DNA of 64,000 bases from Candidatus Ornithospirochaeta avicola (lineage in GTDB: Bacteria > Spirochaetota > Spirochaetia > Sphaerochaetales > Sphaerochaetaceae). Below, one piece after another: positions 8,074 to 17,243 of this stretch; within the stretch, counting starts at the first letter, position 1; each line of letters starts with the position of its first letter. The translations under genes were made by a program, and so were the position numbers. The notes under the pieces are model-generated. The model saw only the letters and a program-made list of their open reading frames with translations, did not search any database and was not told the DNA's origin. The stretch is from NCBI GenBank assembly GCA_019113245.1, contig DXHU01000016.1:1-64000 (forward strand), read 5' to 3'.

Positions 8074-8679
8074 ATGAAGAAAGAAGAAAGAATGCATTCA
8101 CTGGTTCCCTATGTCCTGGAGCAGTCCGGAAACGGTGAAAGACAGTACGACATATTCTCACGCCTTCTGCGCGACAGAATAATATTCATTGACGGCGAGA
8201 TAAATGACAACACTGCAGATCTCGTGGTGGCCCAGCTCCTTTTCCTTGAGGGAGAGAATCCTGAGAAAGAAGTGAGCGTCTACATAAACAGCCCCGGAGG
8301 AAGCGTGACAGCAGGGCTTGCAATCTATGACACTATGATGTATATCTCATGCCCTGTCAGAACAATATGCATGGGACAGGCATGCAGCATGGCTGCCCTG
8401 CTTCTTGCATCTGGAACAAAGGGAATGAGAAGCATACTCCCCTCTGCACGCGTCATGATACATCAGCCTTACGGAGGAGCTGAAGGACAGGCAAGTGACA
8501 TAATAGTTGCAAACAGGGAACTTCAGAGGATTAAGAAAGTCACAACAGATATCCTTGCTCTTCACACAGGAAAAAGTGCAGAAGAAATTGAGAAGGATAT
8601 CGAAAGAGACATGTATTTTTCTGCTGAGGAGGCAAGGGACTACGGGATTGTGGACAGTGTTGTTAGGAGTAGAAAATAA
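8074..8679 (+). CDS. clpP: ATP-dependent Clp protease proteolytic subunit
   Basis: A 201-residue serine peptidase subunit that assembles into a barrel fed by ClpX. The catalytic Ser105 ([10 protein letters not shown]) and His130 (ARVMIHQP) are visible, with the Asp near residue 179; [11 protein letters not shown] is the oxyanion-region signature. Two starts are possible, ATG 8074 and ATG 8092 ([11 protein letters not shown]); the second gives a more typical length. Neither has a strong ribosome-binding site. The stop codon overlaps the clpX start by one base, so the two are coupled. Confidence 0.96.
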   Translation: MKKEERMHSLVPYVLEQSGNGERQYDIFSRLLRDRIIFIDGEINDNTADLVVAQLLFLEGENPEKEVSVYINSPGGSVTAGLAIYDTMMYISCPVRTICMGQACSMAALLLASGTKGMRSILPSARVMIHQPYGGAEGQASDIIVANRELQRIKKVTTDILALHTGKSAEEIEKDIERDMYFSAEEARDYGIVDSVVRSRK

Positions 8680-9932
8680 TGGCAAGAGGTAAATACTGCT
8701 CATTTTGCGGAAGAAGTGCTGAAGAGGCTGGACAGCTGATCACATCCGGAGGCGTCGCCATCTGCCGCGACTGTGTCGAGACATGCCATGACATGTTCAA
8801 AAACAGCGTGCCGGCAGTATCTGATGGAGAAATACTCTCAGGTCCTGTCCCGACCCCCAGGGAAATAAAGGAATATCTTGATGAATATGTAATTGGACAG
8901 GATGAGGCAAAGCGTGTGCTCTCTGTTGCTGTCTACAATCATTACAAGAGAGTAATCAACAAAGATAAAATTCTTTCTGAAGGAGTTGAACTTGACAAGT
9001 CAAATATCCTCATGATAGGTCCGACTGGAACAGGAAAGACACTTCTTGCAAGAACACTTGCAAAGAAGCTCCAGGTTCCGTTTGCAATTGCAGATGCGAC
9101 CACGCTTACTGAAGCAGGATATGTCGGGGAAGATGTTGAGAACATACTTTTAAAGCTCATCGATGCGGCTGACTATGACATTGCAAAAGCCCAGAAGGGA
9201 ATAATCTTCATTGACGAGATAGACAAGATTGCAAAAAAGAGCGAGAACGTCTCGATAACCAGGGATGTCTCCGGAGAAGGAGTGCAGCAAGCTCTTCTGA
9301 AGATAATAGAGGGAACGGTTGCTTCAGTTCCTCCTCAGGGAGGAAGAAAGCATCCGAACCAGGAAATGCTTAAAATCGACACGAAGGACATCCTCTTCAT
9401 CTGCGGAGGTGCTTTTGTCGGACTTGAGAAAGTCATCGAAAGAAGAACAAGGGAGAGCAATTACGGCTTTGGATCTTCTGTTGCAAAAAAGAGCAACAAG
9501 GAGATAAGGGAGATATACAAATCCCTTCATCCAGATGATCTTGTAAAGTTCGGCCTTATTCCTGAGTTCATCGGAAGGCTCCCCATTCATGTAACCCTTG
9601 ATGATCTTCGCCTTGAAGACCTGAAGAGAATCATAACAGAGCCAAAGAACTCGATCATAAAGCAGTACCAGGCATCAATGAAGCTCGACGGCATTTCCTT
9701 AATCTTCACTGATGATGCAGTCTCAGCAATTGCGGAGAAAGCTTACACACAGAAAACAGGAGCACGAGGACTGAGAAGCATAGTTGAGAATCTCATGCTC
9801 GGAATTTCCTACGATCTTCCTTCAATCAAAGAGGCTCGAGAAGTCATAATCGACAGGGAGAACGTGGAGTCAGACAAGGAGCCCAAGGTCCTGCTTGCAG
9901 ATGGAAATGAATATGTTCCCCAGACCAGATGA
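8679..9932 (+). CDS. clpX: Clp protease ATP-binding subunit ClpX
   Basis: A 417-residue AAA+ unfoldase. The N-terminal zinc domain has CSFC and CRDC pairs (within the first 35 residues). Walker A GPTGTGKT is near residue 111, Walker B FIDEIDK near 175, and the C-terminal small domain has [11 protein letters not shown]. It recognises, unfolds and threads substrates into ClpP. Length and motifs are complete. The 3' end overlaps the start of the DHH gene. Confidence 0.97.
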   Translation: MARGKYCSFCGRSAEEAGQLITSGGVAICRDCVETCHDMFKNSVPAVSDGEILSGPVPTPREIKEYLDEYVIGQDEAKRVLSVAVYNHYKRVINKDKILSEGVELDKSNILMIGPTGTGKTLLARTLAKKLQVPFAIADATTLTEAGYVGEDVENILLKLIDAADYDIAKAQKGIIFIDEIDKIAKKSENVSITRDVSGEGVQQALLKIIEGTVASVPPQGGRKHPNQEMLKIDTKDILFICGGAFVGLEKVIERRTRESNYGFGSSVAKKSNKEIREIYKSLHPDDLVKFGLIPEFIGRLPIHVTLDDLRLEDLKRIITEPKNSIIKQYQASMKLDGISLIFTDDAVSAIAEKAYTQKTGARGLRSIVENLMLGISYDLPSIKEAREVIIDRENVESDKEPKVLLADGNEYVPQTR

Positions 9933-10857
9933 AGACTTTCTGAACATAATCAGGAATAGAGATGAATTCATCCTCATTGCACACAGAAAGTGTGATGGGG
10001 ATGCTCTTTCTTCAATCAGGGCAATGGGAAACATTCTTAAAAAGAGTGGGAAAAAGGTCAGCATGCTTGCTGACTTTCCTCTTGAGAGAAATATTAAATG
10101 GATGGCAGAGGGAATTGAAGAAAACTGCGAGTGCAGTAGCGATGCACTTATAATCCTTCTTGATGCTGGAGATATGGAGAGAACAGCTTTTCCTTCCCTT
10201 TTTTCTTCTCACGATTATATTGTAATTGACCATCATAGGAGCACTGCTAAAACAGCGGGCTCTCTCTCTTCATACATTGTGCCCGAAAGCCCATCCTGCA
10301 CTCTTCTTGTGAACAAGGTACGCTCAGCGCTGAATATTCCTCTTGATAAAGAGACAGCAGCATTTCTGCTTGCAGGATTCATGACAGACACCGGCTTCTT
10401 TCATTTCATATCAGAGGAGCAGGCAGAGGAAAGCATGGCTTTCGCCCTTGAAATGACAAGAGCAGGAGCTGAAATCTACTCTCTTTACGACCGCTTGAAA
10501 ACAAGCATCACAATTGCTGAAACAGAAAGCCTTGCAAAGGCGCTTTCAAGCATCAGGATAATAAAGGGAGGAGAGATAATTACAGCACGAGATGAATCTG
10601 AAGTGAATATATCATATCTGCTCTACCCCATTCTGCTTTCCATAGAGAATGTGCGCCTAGTATGCCTTTTCAAGAAAAGAGGAAATACAATTGAACTGGG
10701 GCTTAGAGCAGTAAAAGGAAAGAATGTTGACTGTGCACAAATAGCAGCAGCCTTCTTTGGAGGAGGACACACACTTGCCTCGGGAGCAAGATTTGAAACT
10801 GAAGATTTTTCAAAAACAGCCAATGAATGTGAAAGAAAACTCGAAAAAATGATCTGA
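9901..10857 (+). CDS. DHH-family phosphoesterase, NrnA-like
   Basis: About 318 residues of the DHH/DHHA1 family, most like NrnA, which degrades very short RNAs and/or 3'-phosphoadenosine 5'-phosphate. Visible metal-binding motifs: [11 protein letters not shown] (family: HxxPDGDA; Pro is replaced by Cys), LLDAGD, DHHRS and DTGFF. The C-terminal [10 protein letters not shown] is the DHHA1 substrate loop. The start is uncertain: ATGs at 9901, 9907 and 9913 lie within the clpX 3' end and a TTG at 9895 is also in frame. It overlaps clpX, so it is probably co-expressed with it. A cyclic-dinucleotide phosphodiesterase role is an alternative. Confidence 0.85.
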   Translation: MEMNMFPRPDEDFLNIIRNRDEFILIAHRKCDGDALSSIRAMGNILKKSGKKVSMLADFPLERNIKWMAEGIEENCECSSDALIILLDAGDMERTAFPSLFSSHDYIVIDHHRSTAKTAGSLSSYIVPESPSCTLLVNKVRSALNIPLDKETAAFLLAGFMTDTGFFHFISEEQAEESMAFALEMTRAGAEIYSLYDRLKTSITIAETESLAKALSSIRIIKGGEIITARDESEVNISYLLYPILLSIENVRLVCLFKKRGNTIELGLRAVKGKNVDCAQIAAAFFGGGHTLASGARFETEDFSKTANECERKLEKMI

Positions 10858-10916
10858 TAAGCTGTTATAGTCTTTAAGCAGAACAAATTAAAATCTCGCT
10901 TTTTTCAAAAAAAAGC

Positions 10917-10932
10917 TGGCATGATTCTTGCC
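10917..10932 (+). promoter_or_regulatory. Sigma-54 (RpoN) promoter
   Basis: TGGCATG-ATTC-TTGCC, matching the -24/-12 consensus TGGCACG-N4-TTGCW with GG and GC exactly ten bases apart. The expected start, near 10943, leaves about 20 bases that hold AGGAGG (10952-10957) and then ATG 10963. An inverted run gctttttt/aaaaaaagc just upstream may be a bent or factor-binding site. No enhancer-binding protein gene is visible. Confidence 0.65.
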
Positions 10933-10962
10933 TAATGTTTCTTAGGAAAATAGGAGGTAAGA

Positions 10963-11940
10963 ATGAAGAGGTATTTTTCAAAGGAGGAAGACGAGATACT
11001 CACCAGTCTTGTCTTGAGCTACAACTGTACAAAGGACGAGAAGAAAAAGGAAAGTCTTGAGAAACTGGTGTTTGCCCGTACTGAGCTGCTGATTTATCTG
11101 ATACCAAAAGCAAAAGGATATCTGGAAGAGGAATATCTGGCAGAATTCTTTTTCCAACAGAGAGAATATGTCAGGGAAATGGTTTCTGCATATGTGCTGA
11201 CAAGGCTGTCTTACATAGACTATCTTGCTGTCATACTCAGAAAAAGAGCAATGACATTTCTTATAAAGGAAAAGGAAAAAGAGGAAAAGAACGGCAACCT
11301 TATCTATGAAATCGGTAAAGTCAATGCAGAGAACATGATAAGCGACAGCGCTGTCGCTTATGATTACGACAAAAACGCTCTTGTGACAGTCAATCCCGAT
11401 CGCCTTCATCTTTATGACAACATAAGCATGAAGGCAATCATCAATACCATGAGTGATGCAAAAAAGAACAGCAGCACAGGAAAAGAGGGAAAACAGAGAT
11501 ACAGGATTCTGATGTTCCTGCTTTCAGTGCCCCGGATTGAAAATCCCGAGCTCATTGCAAAGCTTTCAGATTTTCTTTCTGTCAATCAGGAGCTGCTCTT
11601 TGCATTCTTCAAGAAAAAAGATGAGCTCTGCTCGTATGATGAGAAGAAGATCGACAACCTCAGGGCAATAATATTCAGACATTACAGAATAAGACTAAAT
11701 CTGCTCCTTGCAAAAGAAAAGGAAGGAGATGAAAAAAGGATTGAGAAACTGAGCGAGAACGCCCAGAAACTTCTTTCTGCAGAAATGAAAAGAAGAAAGG
11801 AGCTGTCAAACCTAAAAAAAGGCCTAAGCCACAGAGAGATTGCCCAGATTATGGATGTATCACGCTCTCTTGTGTCTCTTAATATAAAGAAAGCAAAGGC
11901 ATACCTTGAAAAGGTGCTGGAAAACAATCAGATGATGTGA
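10963..11940 (+). CDS. Unknown HTH protein behind a sigma-54 promoter
   Basis: I do not recognise this 325-residue protein. It is rich in Lys and Glu and mostly helical. The C-terminal stretch GLSHREIAQIMDVSRSLVSL (about residues 286-305) is a clear helix-turn-helix of the sigma-region-4/LuxR type, followed by NIKKAKAYLEKVL. The first 110 residues (MKRYFSKEEDEILTSLVLSY ...) may be a second helical domain in which RAMTFLIKEKEKEE resembles the end of a sigma region 2; this is weak. A strong AGGAGG site precedes the ATG. It could be an unusual sigma-like or anti-terminator factor; a nucleic-acid-binding role is inferred only from the HTH. Confidence 0.6.
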   Translation: MKRYFSKEEDEILTSLVLSYNCTKDEKKKESLEKLVFARTELLIYLIPKAKGYLEEEYLAEFFFQQREYVREMVSAYVLTRLSYIDYLAVILRKRAMTFLIKEKEKEEKNGNLIYEIGKVNAENMISDSAVAYDYDKNALVTVNPDRLHLYDNISMKAIINTMSDAKKNSSTGKEGKQRYRILMFLLSVPRIENPELIAKLSDFLSVNQELLFAFFKKKDELCSYDEKKIDNLRAIIFRHYRIRLNLLLAKEKEGDEKRIEKLSENAQKLLSAEMKRRKELSNLKKGLSHREIAQIMDVSRSLVSLNIKKAKAYLEKVLENNQMM

Positions 11941-11966
11941 AGATGTGAGCACAAAAGAAGAAAATC

Positions 11967-11975
11967 TGCTAGAAT
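11967..11975 (+). promoter_or_regulatory. Extended -10 box before the 11982 lipoprotein gene
   Basis: TGC-TAGAAT followed by six bases and then ATG 11982, with no Shine-Dalgarno. The same nine bases precede the WYL regulator gene at the same distance. Confidence 0.5.
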
Positions 11976-11981
11976 TCGGCT

Positions 11982-12356
11982 ATGAGAAAACTTCTAGCTT
12001 TCCTTCTCATGGCCCTGTTTCTGCTCTCTTCATGTGCACAGAGCAAAAGCGTATTCATGCCAAAAGAGGAAAAAGAAGAGAAAAACGGAGTGAATCTGTA
12101 TTTTCTGATGGGCCCGTTTTTCTCATTCATAGAAAAAACTGGGGAAGATTTCTATCTGTCTGTTCCCGATGATGGAATAAACAGGCTCAAAATGAACAGA
12201 TATTCATCAGGAGATTCTGTAATCCTTCAGGAGACAAAGAACAACATAACTATCAGAATATATACCGATCATGTCTTTTACATCTATTCCCACTACTGGG
12301 GAAATACTGAATATTATGATTCCCTCTCCTCCTCTCCTTTATTCAACAAATCGTAA
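11982..12356 (+). CDS. Small lipoprotein of unknown function
   Basis: A 124-residue protein with a lipoprotein signal: MRKLLAFLLMALFLLSSCAQ, cleavage and lipidation before Cys18. The mature part is a compact alternating-hydrophobic sequence (NLYFLMGPFFSFIEK ... ITIRIYTDHVFYIYSHYW) suggesting a small beta fold. No family recognised. It starts 42 bp after the HTH gene, but its own extended -10 lies in that gap. It is followed 20 bp later by rdgB. Confidence 0.7.
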   Translation: MRKLLAFLLMALFLLSSCAQSKSVFMPKEEKEEKNGVNLYFLMGPFFSFIEKTGEDFYLSVPDDGINRLKMNRYSSGDSVILQETKNNITIRIYTDHVFYIYSHYWGNTEYYDSLSSSPLFNKS

Positions 12357-12361
12357 AATTC

Positions 12362-12370
12362 TGCTATCTT
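12362..12370 (+). promoter_or_regulatory. Extended -10 box before rdgB
   Basis: TGC-TATCTT, six bases, then ATG 12377. There is no Shine-Dalgarno; leaderless layout. Confidence 0.45.
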
Positions 12371-12376
12371 CATCTC

Positions 12377-12967
12377 ATGGAAATCTTTTTCGCATCATCA
12401 AACGAGCATAAGAAAAAGGAAATGCAGGCATTGTTTCCTTCTGTCAATATAATTCTTCCAAAGGAAATTGGGATTGATTTTGATCCTGTGGAAGACGGTT
12501 CTTCCTTCATAGAGAACGCACTTATCAAGGCCCAAGCTCTTTTTGACATAGTTAAACTACCTGTTTTGAGCGATGATTCAGGACTGTGTGTGAAAGCACT
12601 CGGATGGAAGCCTGGTATACATACTGCCCGCTATGGAGAAAAAGAGATGGGAAGGAAGCTCACTGACAGGGAAAAATATGAATACCTGCTTTCAAATATG
12701 AAAGAAATTAATGACAGAGAAGCATATTTTGTCTCAGCTCTTGTTCTGATTTGCTCTCCATGGGAAAAATATGTGGTTCAAGAGTCATGCAAAGGCGAGA
12801 TTGCAAGAAAAGCAGAAGGAGCAAACGGCTTTGGCTATGACCCTGTATTCTTCAATAGTGAAGCTGGCATGATATCAGCACTGCTGAGCGAAGAAGATAA
12901 GAACAGATTTTCCCACAGGGGAAAGGCTGCAAGAAAGATGAATCTGATTATAGAGGAGGTTTTGTAA
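12377..12967 (+). CDS. rdgB: XTP/dITP diphosphatase (RdgB/HAM1)
   Basis: A 196-residue house-cleaning enzyme that hydrolyses dITP, XTP and related bases to monophosphates so they are not built into DNA. Signature features: FASSNEHKKKEMQ at the N-terminus (substrate loop), FIENALIKA, LSDDSGLCV (metal-binding Asp pair), PGIHTARYG and GFGYDPVF, followed by SHRGKA at the end. All core motifs are present and the length is normal. It overlaps nothing; pepF starts 2 bases later, so they are probably co-transcribed. Confidence 0.95.
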   Translation: MEIFFASSNEHKKKEMQALFPSVNIILPKEIGIDFDPVEDGSSFIENALIKAQALFDIVKLPVLSDDSGLCVKALGWKPGIHTARYGEKEMGRKLTDREKYEYLLSNMKEINDREAYFVSALVLICSPWEKYVVQESCKGEIARKAEGANGFGYDPVFFNSEAGMISALLSEEDKNRFSHRGKAARKMNLIIEEVL

Positions 12968-12968
12968 T

Positions 12969-14747
12969 ATGGAAAGAAAAGACAGAAAAAAAGAAGATCT
13001 GTGGGATTTGAGCACATTATCTGTTTCTGACGAGAAGTGGTACGAGGATTTTGCTGTTCTGAAGGAAGAATTAGAGAACATAAGGCAGCTTAAAGGAAAG
13101 ATGGCGCTTTCTTCTGACAGTTTTCATCAGACCCTCATCTTTCTCGAAAAGTTCTTCAAGGAAGAAGAGAGACTCGGCTCCTATGCATTTTTGAAATACA
13201 GCGCAGACAGCACAAACTCTCAGGTTGCAAAAATGGCCGGAGAATTCGATGCATTCGAGGCATCTGTAAGTGAAGCTGTCAGCTTCTTTGACACAGAGCT
13301 TGTGAAAATGGATGAGAAGAAACTCTCCTCCTACATGGCAGAAGAGAGGAACAAGGACTATCTGGTATTCATAAAAAAGAGTCTCAGAATGAAAGAACAC
13401 ATCCTTTCTGAAAAAGAAGAAAGGCTCCTTTCACTCTACTCTCCTGTCGGTGCATCTGCACAGGACATTTTCATGGATTTGAACAACATAGATCTTGATT
13501 TCGGTACTGTAAACGGAGAAAAGCTGACTCATTCAAGTTTTGCAAGGTTCATAAGAAGCGAGGATGAGAAGACAAGAAAAGATGCATACATGGGCATGTA
13601 TAATGCATACCTCAAGAATGGGCACACGATTGCAAGAATCTACTCATCCAGCATAAAGGGAGACATATTCCTTGCAAAGGCAAGAGGATACGGATCATCC
13701 CTTGAGAAGGCGCTTTTTCCTGACAAGATTGACCAGAGCGTCTACAGAAATCTCATTTCCACAATCCATGAGGCCCTTCCATCTTTAAATCATTTTTATG
13801 AGGTCAAGGCAAAGGCTCTCAACAAGGATCACCTCATGCACTACGATGTGTATCTTTCTATGACAAAAGGAGTTGAGAGCAGGCATACTTACGACGAGGC
13901 TGTATCACTGATATCAAAGGCAATAGAGCCTCTTGGAGAGGATTACAGAAAAACACTTATAAGAGGACTGACAGAGGAACACTGGGTCGATAAATACGAA
14001 AACACAGGAAAAAGAAGCGGTGCTTTCTCCTCCGGATCCTACACAGGGCATGCATACATTTTGACCAATTTTGAGGAAGAGGTTTTAGACAGTGTATTCA
14101 CACTCATCCATGAAGGCGGTCACAGCATGCACTCATATTACTCTGTGAAGAACAATCCTTTCATGAGCTACAACTACACAATTTTCGAGGCAGAGGTCGC
14201 ATCGACATTCAATGAAGAGCTTTTAATGCACTACCTCTTGAAGAACACTGATGACAAAAACATGAGGATGTACCTTATAAGCAAGAAGCTTGATGATATG
14301 GTTGCAACCCTCTTCCGCCAGACGATGTTTGCAGAATACGAGCTTATCGTGCATGAGGCGGCAGAGCGCGGAGAGGCTCTCACTTTTGAGTTCTTCAGGC
14401 AGGAATACAGAAAACTGCTTGAGCTTTATTTCGGACCGAAAGTTAAGATGCTTGATGTCTCTGATCTTGAAGGACTGAGGATTCCGCATTTCTACAGGGC
14501 ATTCTATACATATAAATACGCCACAGGACTTTCTGCCAGCATCGCACTTGCACGAAGAGTGCTCTCAGGTGGAGAAAAAGAAAGAAATGAATATCTTTCA
14601 TTCCTCTCAAGCGGCGGAAGCAAGTATCCTCTTGAATCTCTGAAGGAGGCAGGAGTTGATATGTCAAAGCCTGATCCGGTGAGAGAAGCAACAAAGCAGT
14701 TCAAAGAGTATCTTGCAGAATTCGAGCGTCTTGCCTCAGAGAACTGA
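12969..14747 (+). CDS. pepF: Oligoendopeptidase F (M3 metallopeptidase)
   Basis: A 592-residue cytoplasmic zinc peptidase that trims short peptides. The zinc motif HEGGHSMH lies at about residues 380-387, with the third ligand Glu in YTIFEAEVAS about 25 residues later. The N-terminal helical domain and the ending match M3B peptidases of the PepF type. A GAGGAGG site lies 9 bases before ATG 12969. The last 12 bases overlap the convergent gene on the other strand. Confidence 0.95.
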   Translation: MERKDRKKEDLWDLSTLSVSDEKWYEDFAVLKEELENIRQLKGKMALSSDSFHQTLIFLEKFFKEEERLGSYAFLKYSADSTNSQVAKMAGEFDAFEASVSEAVSFFDTELVKMDEKKLSSYMAEERNKDYLVFIKKSLRMKEHILSEKEERLLSLYSPVGASAQDIFMDLNNIDLDFGTVNGEKLTHSSFARFIRSEDEKTRKDAYMGMYNAYLKNGHTIARIYSSSIKGDIFLAKARGYGSSLEKALFPDKIDQSVYRNLISTIHEALPSLNHFYEVKAKALNKDHLMHYDVYLSMTKGVESRHTYDEAVSLISKAIEPLGEDYRKTLIRGLTEEHWVDKYENTGKRSGAFSSGSYTGHAYILTNFEEEVLDSVFTLIHEGGHSMHSYYSVKNNPFMSYNYTIFEAEVASTFNEELLMHYLLKNTDDKNMRMYLISKKLDDMVATLFRQTMFAEYELIVHEAAERGEALTFEFFRQEYRKLLELYFGPKVKMLDVSDLEGLRIPHFYRAFYTYKYATGLSASIALARRVLSGGEKERNEYLSFLSSGGSKYPLESLKEAGVDMSKPDPVREATKQFKEYLAEFERLASEN

Positions 14748-15098
14748 GATACTTGAAATTCTGTTTTCCATAAAGGAGATATCGATTACGGTGCCATCTG
14801 ATGAATATACACGGATGGCATTGTTTTTTTTCTCGCTGATCACGAAATTGTCAAGAGGAAGCATTTCTGCAAGGATTTTATATGTGCTCTCAATAAGCAC
14901 CTTCTCTGCTGTAGTGTATTCATCATACCATGAAAGGCTTACTTCGCTTTTTAGTGCCTTTATGGCCATTTCTTCAGCACTTCCTTCTTCAGCTGCATGC
15001 AGAATCTTAAGGCCATCTCTGCTTATTGCGTCAAATGCAGAAAAGAGCATAAGCGATGACAAAAATAAAAGCAGTAGAACTGACAGGAATCTCTTCAT
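14736..15098 (-). CDS. Small secreted protein, unknown
   Basis: A 120-residue protein with a signal peptide (MKRFLSVLLLLFLSSLMLFS then AFDA). The mature part is acidic and helical (LKILHAAEEGSAEEMAIKAL) ending in a short beta-like stretch. No family recognised. A TATACT box sits 7 bases before the ATG and no Shine-Dalgarno is present, so the message may be leaderless. It is convergent with pepF (12-base overlap) and divergent from the HD gene, 48 bp between starts. Confidence 0.6.
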   Translation of the reverse strand: MKRFLSVLLLLFLSSLMLFSAFDAISRDGLKILHAAEEGSAEEMAIKALKSEVSLSWYDEYTTAEKVLIESTYKILAEMLPLDNFVISEKKNNAIRVYSSDGTVIDISFMENRISSISVL

Positions 15099-15146
15099 GA
15101 AAAACAGTATACAAAGTTTTTCCCACTTGTGGTATTTTATTCTTCT

Positions 15147-16433
15147 ATGAAGAAGACAGAATTGCTTAATCTCCTATTTGATTCATTCGACCATTCGGTA
15201 AATGATGTGATTCATTCATCGGTTCCTTTCACAAAGGAGATGAAGGACATACTGAAGGCAAAAAGCGTTGACAAGCTGAACAGGATAAGGCAGAACGGGC
15301 CAGCATACCTTATATACCCGTCAAATGTACATACAAGGCTCAACCATTCAATTGGAGTCTATGCAATAGGAAGAAAGATAATCCTCACGCTTTTGAGCAA
15401 GAATGAAAGCCTTCCGTTTTCAAAAGAAGGCGTGATGAGCTTTTTCATCGCATGTCTTCTTCACGACATAGGGCATTTCCCATACGCCCACTCTCTCAAG
15501 GAGCTTTCAGTAAGGGAGCATGAGGAAATAGCTGAAGACATAATTCTGCATGACAGCGAGCTGTATGAAAAAATAAAGAAAGCCAAAGGAGTTCCTGAAT
15601 ATGTTGCGCTGATAATCAACAAGGAAAGAAAGTGCGCAATAGAAGAAATTGAGATTTATCGCAACATACTTTCAGGGACTCTGGATCCGGACAAGCTTGA
15701 TTACCTTTCCCGTGATGCGTATTTTTCAGGTGTCCCGTATGGAATGCAGCATACTGAGTTCATTCTCAAGAGTCTTGATTTGAGAAACGGCCGCCTTGTG
15801 CTCGATGAGGATGCACTTATTTCTGTCGAACAGATACTTTTCTCAAAATACATGATGTACCGCACTGTGTACTGGCATAAGGGAGTAAGGTGTGCAACCA
15901 GCATGATTAAAAAAGCACTTGTAACAGCGCTGGAAGATAATAAGATTTCATATGATGATCTCTATTTCAAGGACGATTATGAGTTTGCATCATTTGCAAG
16001 GAAAAAGAGAATAGAGATTGATGCTTTTTCTCTGATTGAGATGGTTGAAAGCGGACAGCTTTTTGAAAAGAAAGCAGAAATACCTCTTTCAGATCTCAAT
16101 ATGCTTTTAAAAAAAGCTCTTTCTATAAGAACAAGGGCTGTAGCAGAAAGAGAAATCTATAATCATATAAAGGCAAAATACCCGGCTTTAAAGGATTATG
16201 AGGTGATTATAGATATTCCGGAGCCTATAAACTTTGAAAGCCACATCGAAATACTCAGGCATGATGGATCTGTTTCTCCTGTCAGAGATGAAGAAACGAT
16301 TTTTACAGAAAATGTTGGCTCTGAGTTCTCAAAGAGACTCAGAAAGCTCTCTGTCTTTGCTCCCTCCTATGTTAAGGAAGCAGATGTGATAAAGGCTCTT
16401 GGCGAGGTGGATTTTGGAAAAGCTGAGCTATAA
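15147..16433 (+). CDS. HD-domain phosphohydrolase (dNTPase/SAMHD1-like)
   Basis: A 428-residue HD hydrolase. Metal-binding residues are seen in the blocks RLNHSIGVY, CLLHDIGHFPYAHS and GTLDPDKLDYLSRDA, the layout of the YdhJ/SAMHD1-type group that may hydrolyse (deoxy)nucleotides. The exact substrate is not readable. ATG 15147 is chosen over GTG 15129: the peptide MKKTELLNLLFD fits better and TATTTT/TTTTAT boxes lie 6-8 bases before it. The 3' end overlaps the next gene, whose ribosome-binding site lies inside this one. Confidence 0.85.
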   Translation: MKKTELLNLLFDSFDHSVNDVIHSSVPFTKEMKDILKAKSVDKLNRIRQNGPAYLIYPSNVHTRLNHSIGVYAIGRKIILTLLSKNESLPFSKEGVMSFFIACLLHDIGHFPYAHSLKELSVREHEEIAEDIILHDSELYEKIKKAKGVPEYVALIINKERKCAIEEIEIYRNILSGTLDPDKLDYLSRDAYFSGVPYGMQHTEFILKSLDLRNGRLVLDEDALISVEQILFSKYMMYRTVYWHKGVRCATSMIKKALVTALEDNKISYDDLYFKDDYEFASFARKKRIEIDAFSLIEMVESGQLFEKKAEIPLSDLNMLLKKALSIRTRAVAEREIYNHIKAKYPALKDYEVIIDIPEPINFESHIEILRHDGSVSPVRDEETIFTENVGSEFSKRLRKLSVFAPSYVKEADVIKALGEVDFGKAEL

Positions 16434-17184
16434 GAAACTGATTGAAGGCGAAATCCCGCCATGGGTGAGAAGATTCATCAAACAGACAGGAAAGGGAATA
16501 AACGACTTCAAGATGATTGAAGAATCTGACCAGATACTCATATCTGCAAGCGGAGGAAAAGACTCTCTTGCCCTGTCGCTTGCCCTTTCACTGAGAAGAA
16601 AATGGCTTCCCATAAATTACAAGCTCAAGGCTGTAATGATCAACTGGAACGAGCACCCCGTTGAAGAGAGAATGCTTGATAAACTCAAAGAATATTACAG
16701 TGACCTTGATATAGATTTCACAGTTTTCAACGAAATGCAGTTCCCCTCTTCTTTCAAAGGGGAATTCAACTGCTATCTCTGTGCAAGAAACAGAAGAAGG
16801 ATTCTCTTTTCTTATGCAGACAGGATGGGAATAAAAAAGATTGCAATGGGTCATCATCTCGATGACCTGGTAGAGACAGTTCTCATGAACCTGTGCTTCA
16901 GGGCAAATTTCGCGCCAATGCAGGCAGTACAGGAGTTTTTTGACGGGAAGCTGTATGTCATAAGACCTATGATACAGGTTCATGAAAGTGCTATCAGGAG
17001 ACTGGCAGAATGCTATGATCTGCCTGTTGTAAAGCCCGTATGCCCGTATGACCAGAGCAATGTGAGAGCAAGGCTTAAACCCATTGTCAGCTCTCTTTCT
17101 CATCTTGATAAACTTACAAGAGAGCATATATATTCATCTCTTGAGCTTGAAAATCCCTTCAAAGAAAGCAAAAAGGACCAATAA
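16414..17184 (+). CDS. TtcA/TtuA-type tRNA thiolation enzyme
   Basis: An ATP-pyrophosphatase of about 256 residues in the family that puts sulfur on tRNA bases (2-thiocytidine 32 in the TtcA branch). The PP-loop SASGGKDSLAL sits near residue 45; Cys residues in NCYLC and VCPYD would hold the Fe-S cluster; GHHLDDLVETVLMNL is the second family motif. Start taken as TTG 16414 because GAGGTGG lies just before it; TTG 16399 is an alternative. Overlap with the HD gene suggests coupling. Whether it is TtcA itself is not settled. Confidence 0.85.
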   Translation: MEKLSYKKLIEGEIPPWVRRFIKQTGKGINDFKMIEESDQILISASGGKDSLALSLALSLRRKWLPINYKLKAVMINWNEHPVEERMLDKLKEYYSDLDIDFTVFNEMQFPSSFKGEFNCYLCARNRRRILFSYADRMGIKKIAMGHHLDDLVETVLMNLCFRANFAPMQAVQEFFDGKLYVIRPMIQVHESAIRRLAECYDLPVVKPVCPYDQSNVRARLKPIVSSLSHLDKLTREHIYSSLELENPFKESKKDQ

Positions 17185-17243
17185 AGGTAAAAAACAGTGG
17201 CAACTTTGGCTTTATATATGCTAAACTCTGATAAGAGGTTTCT

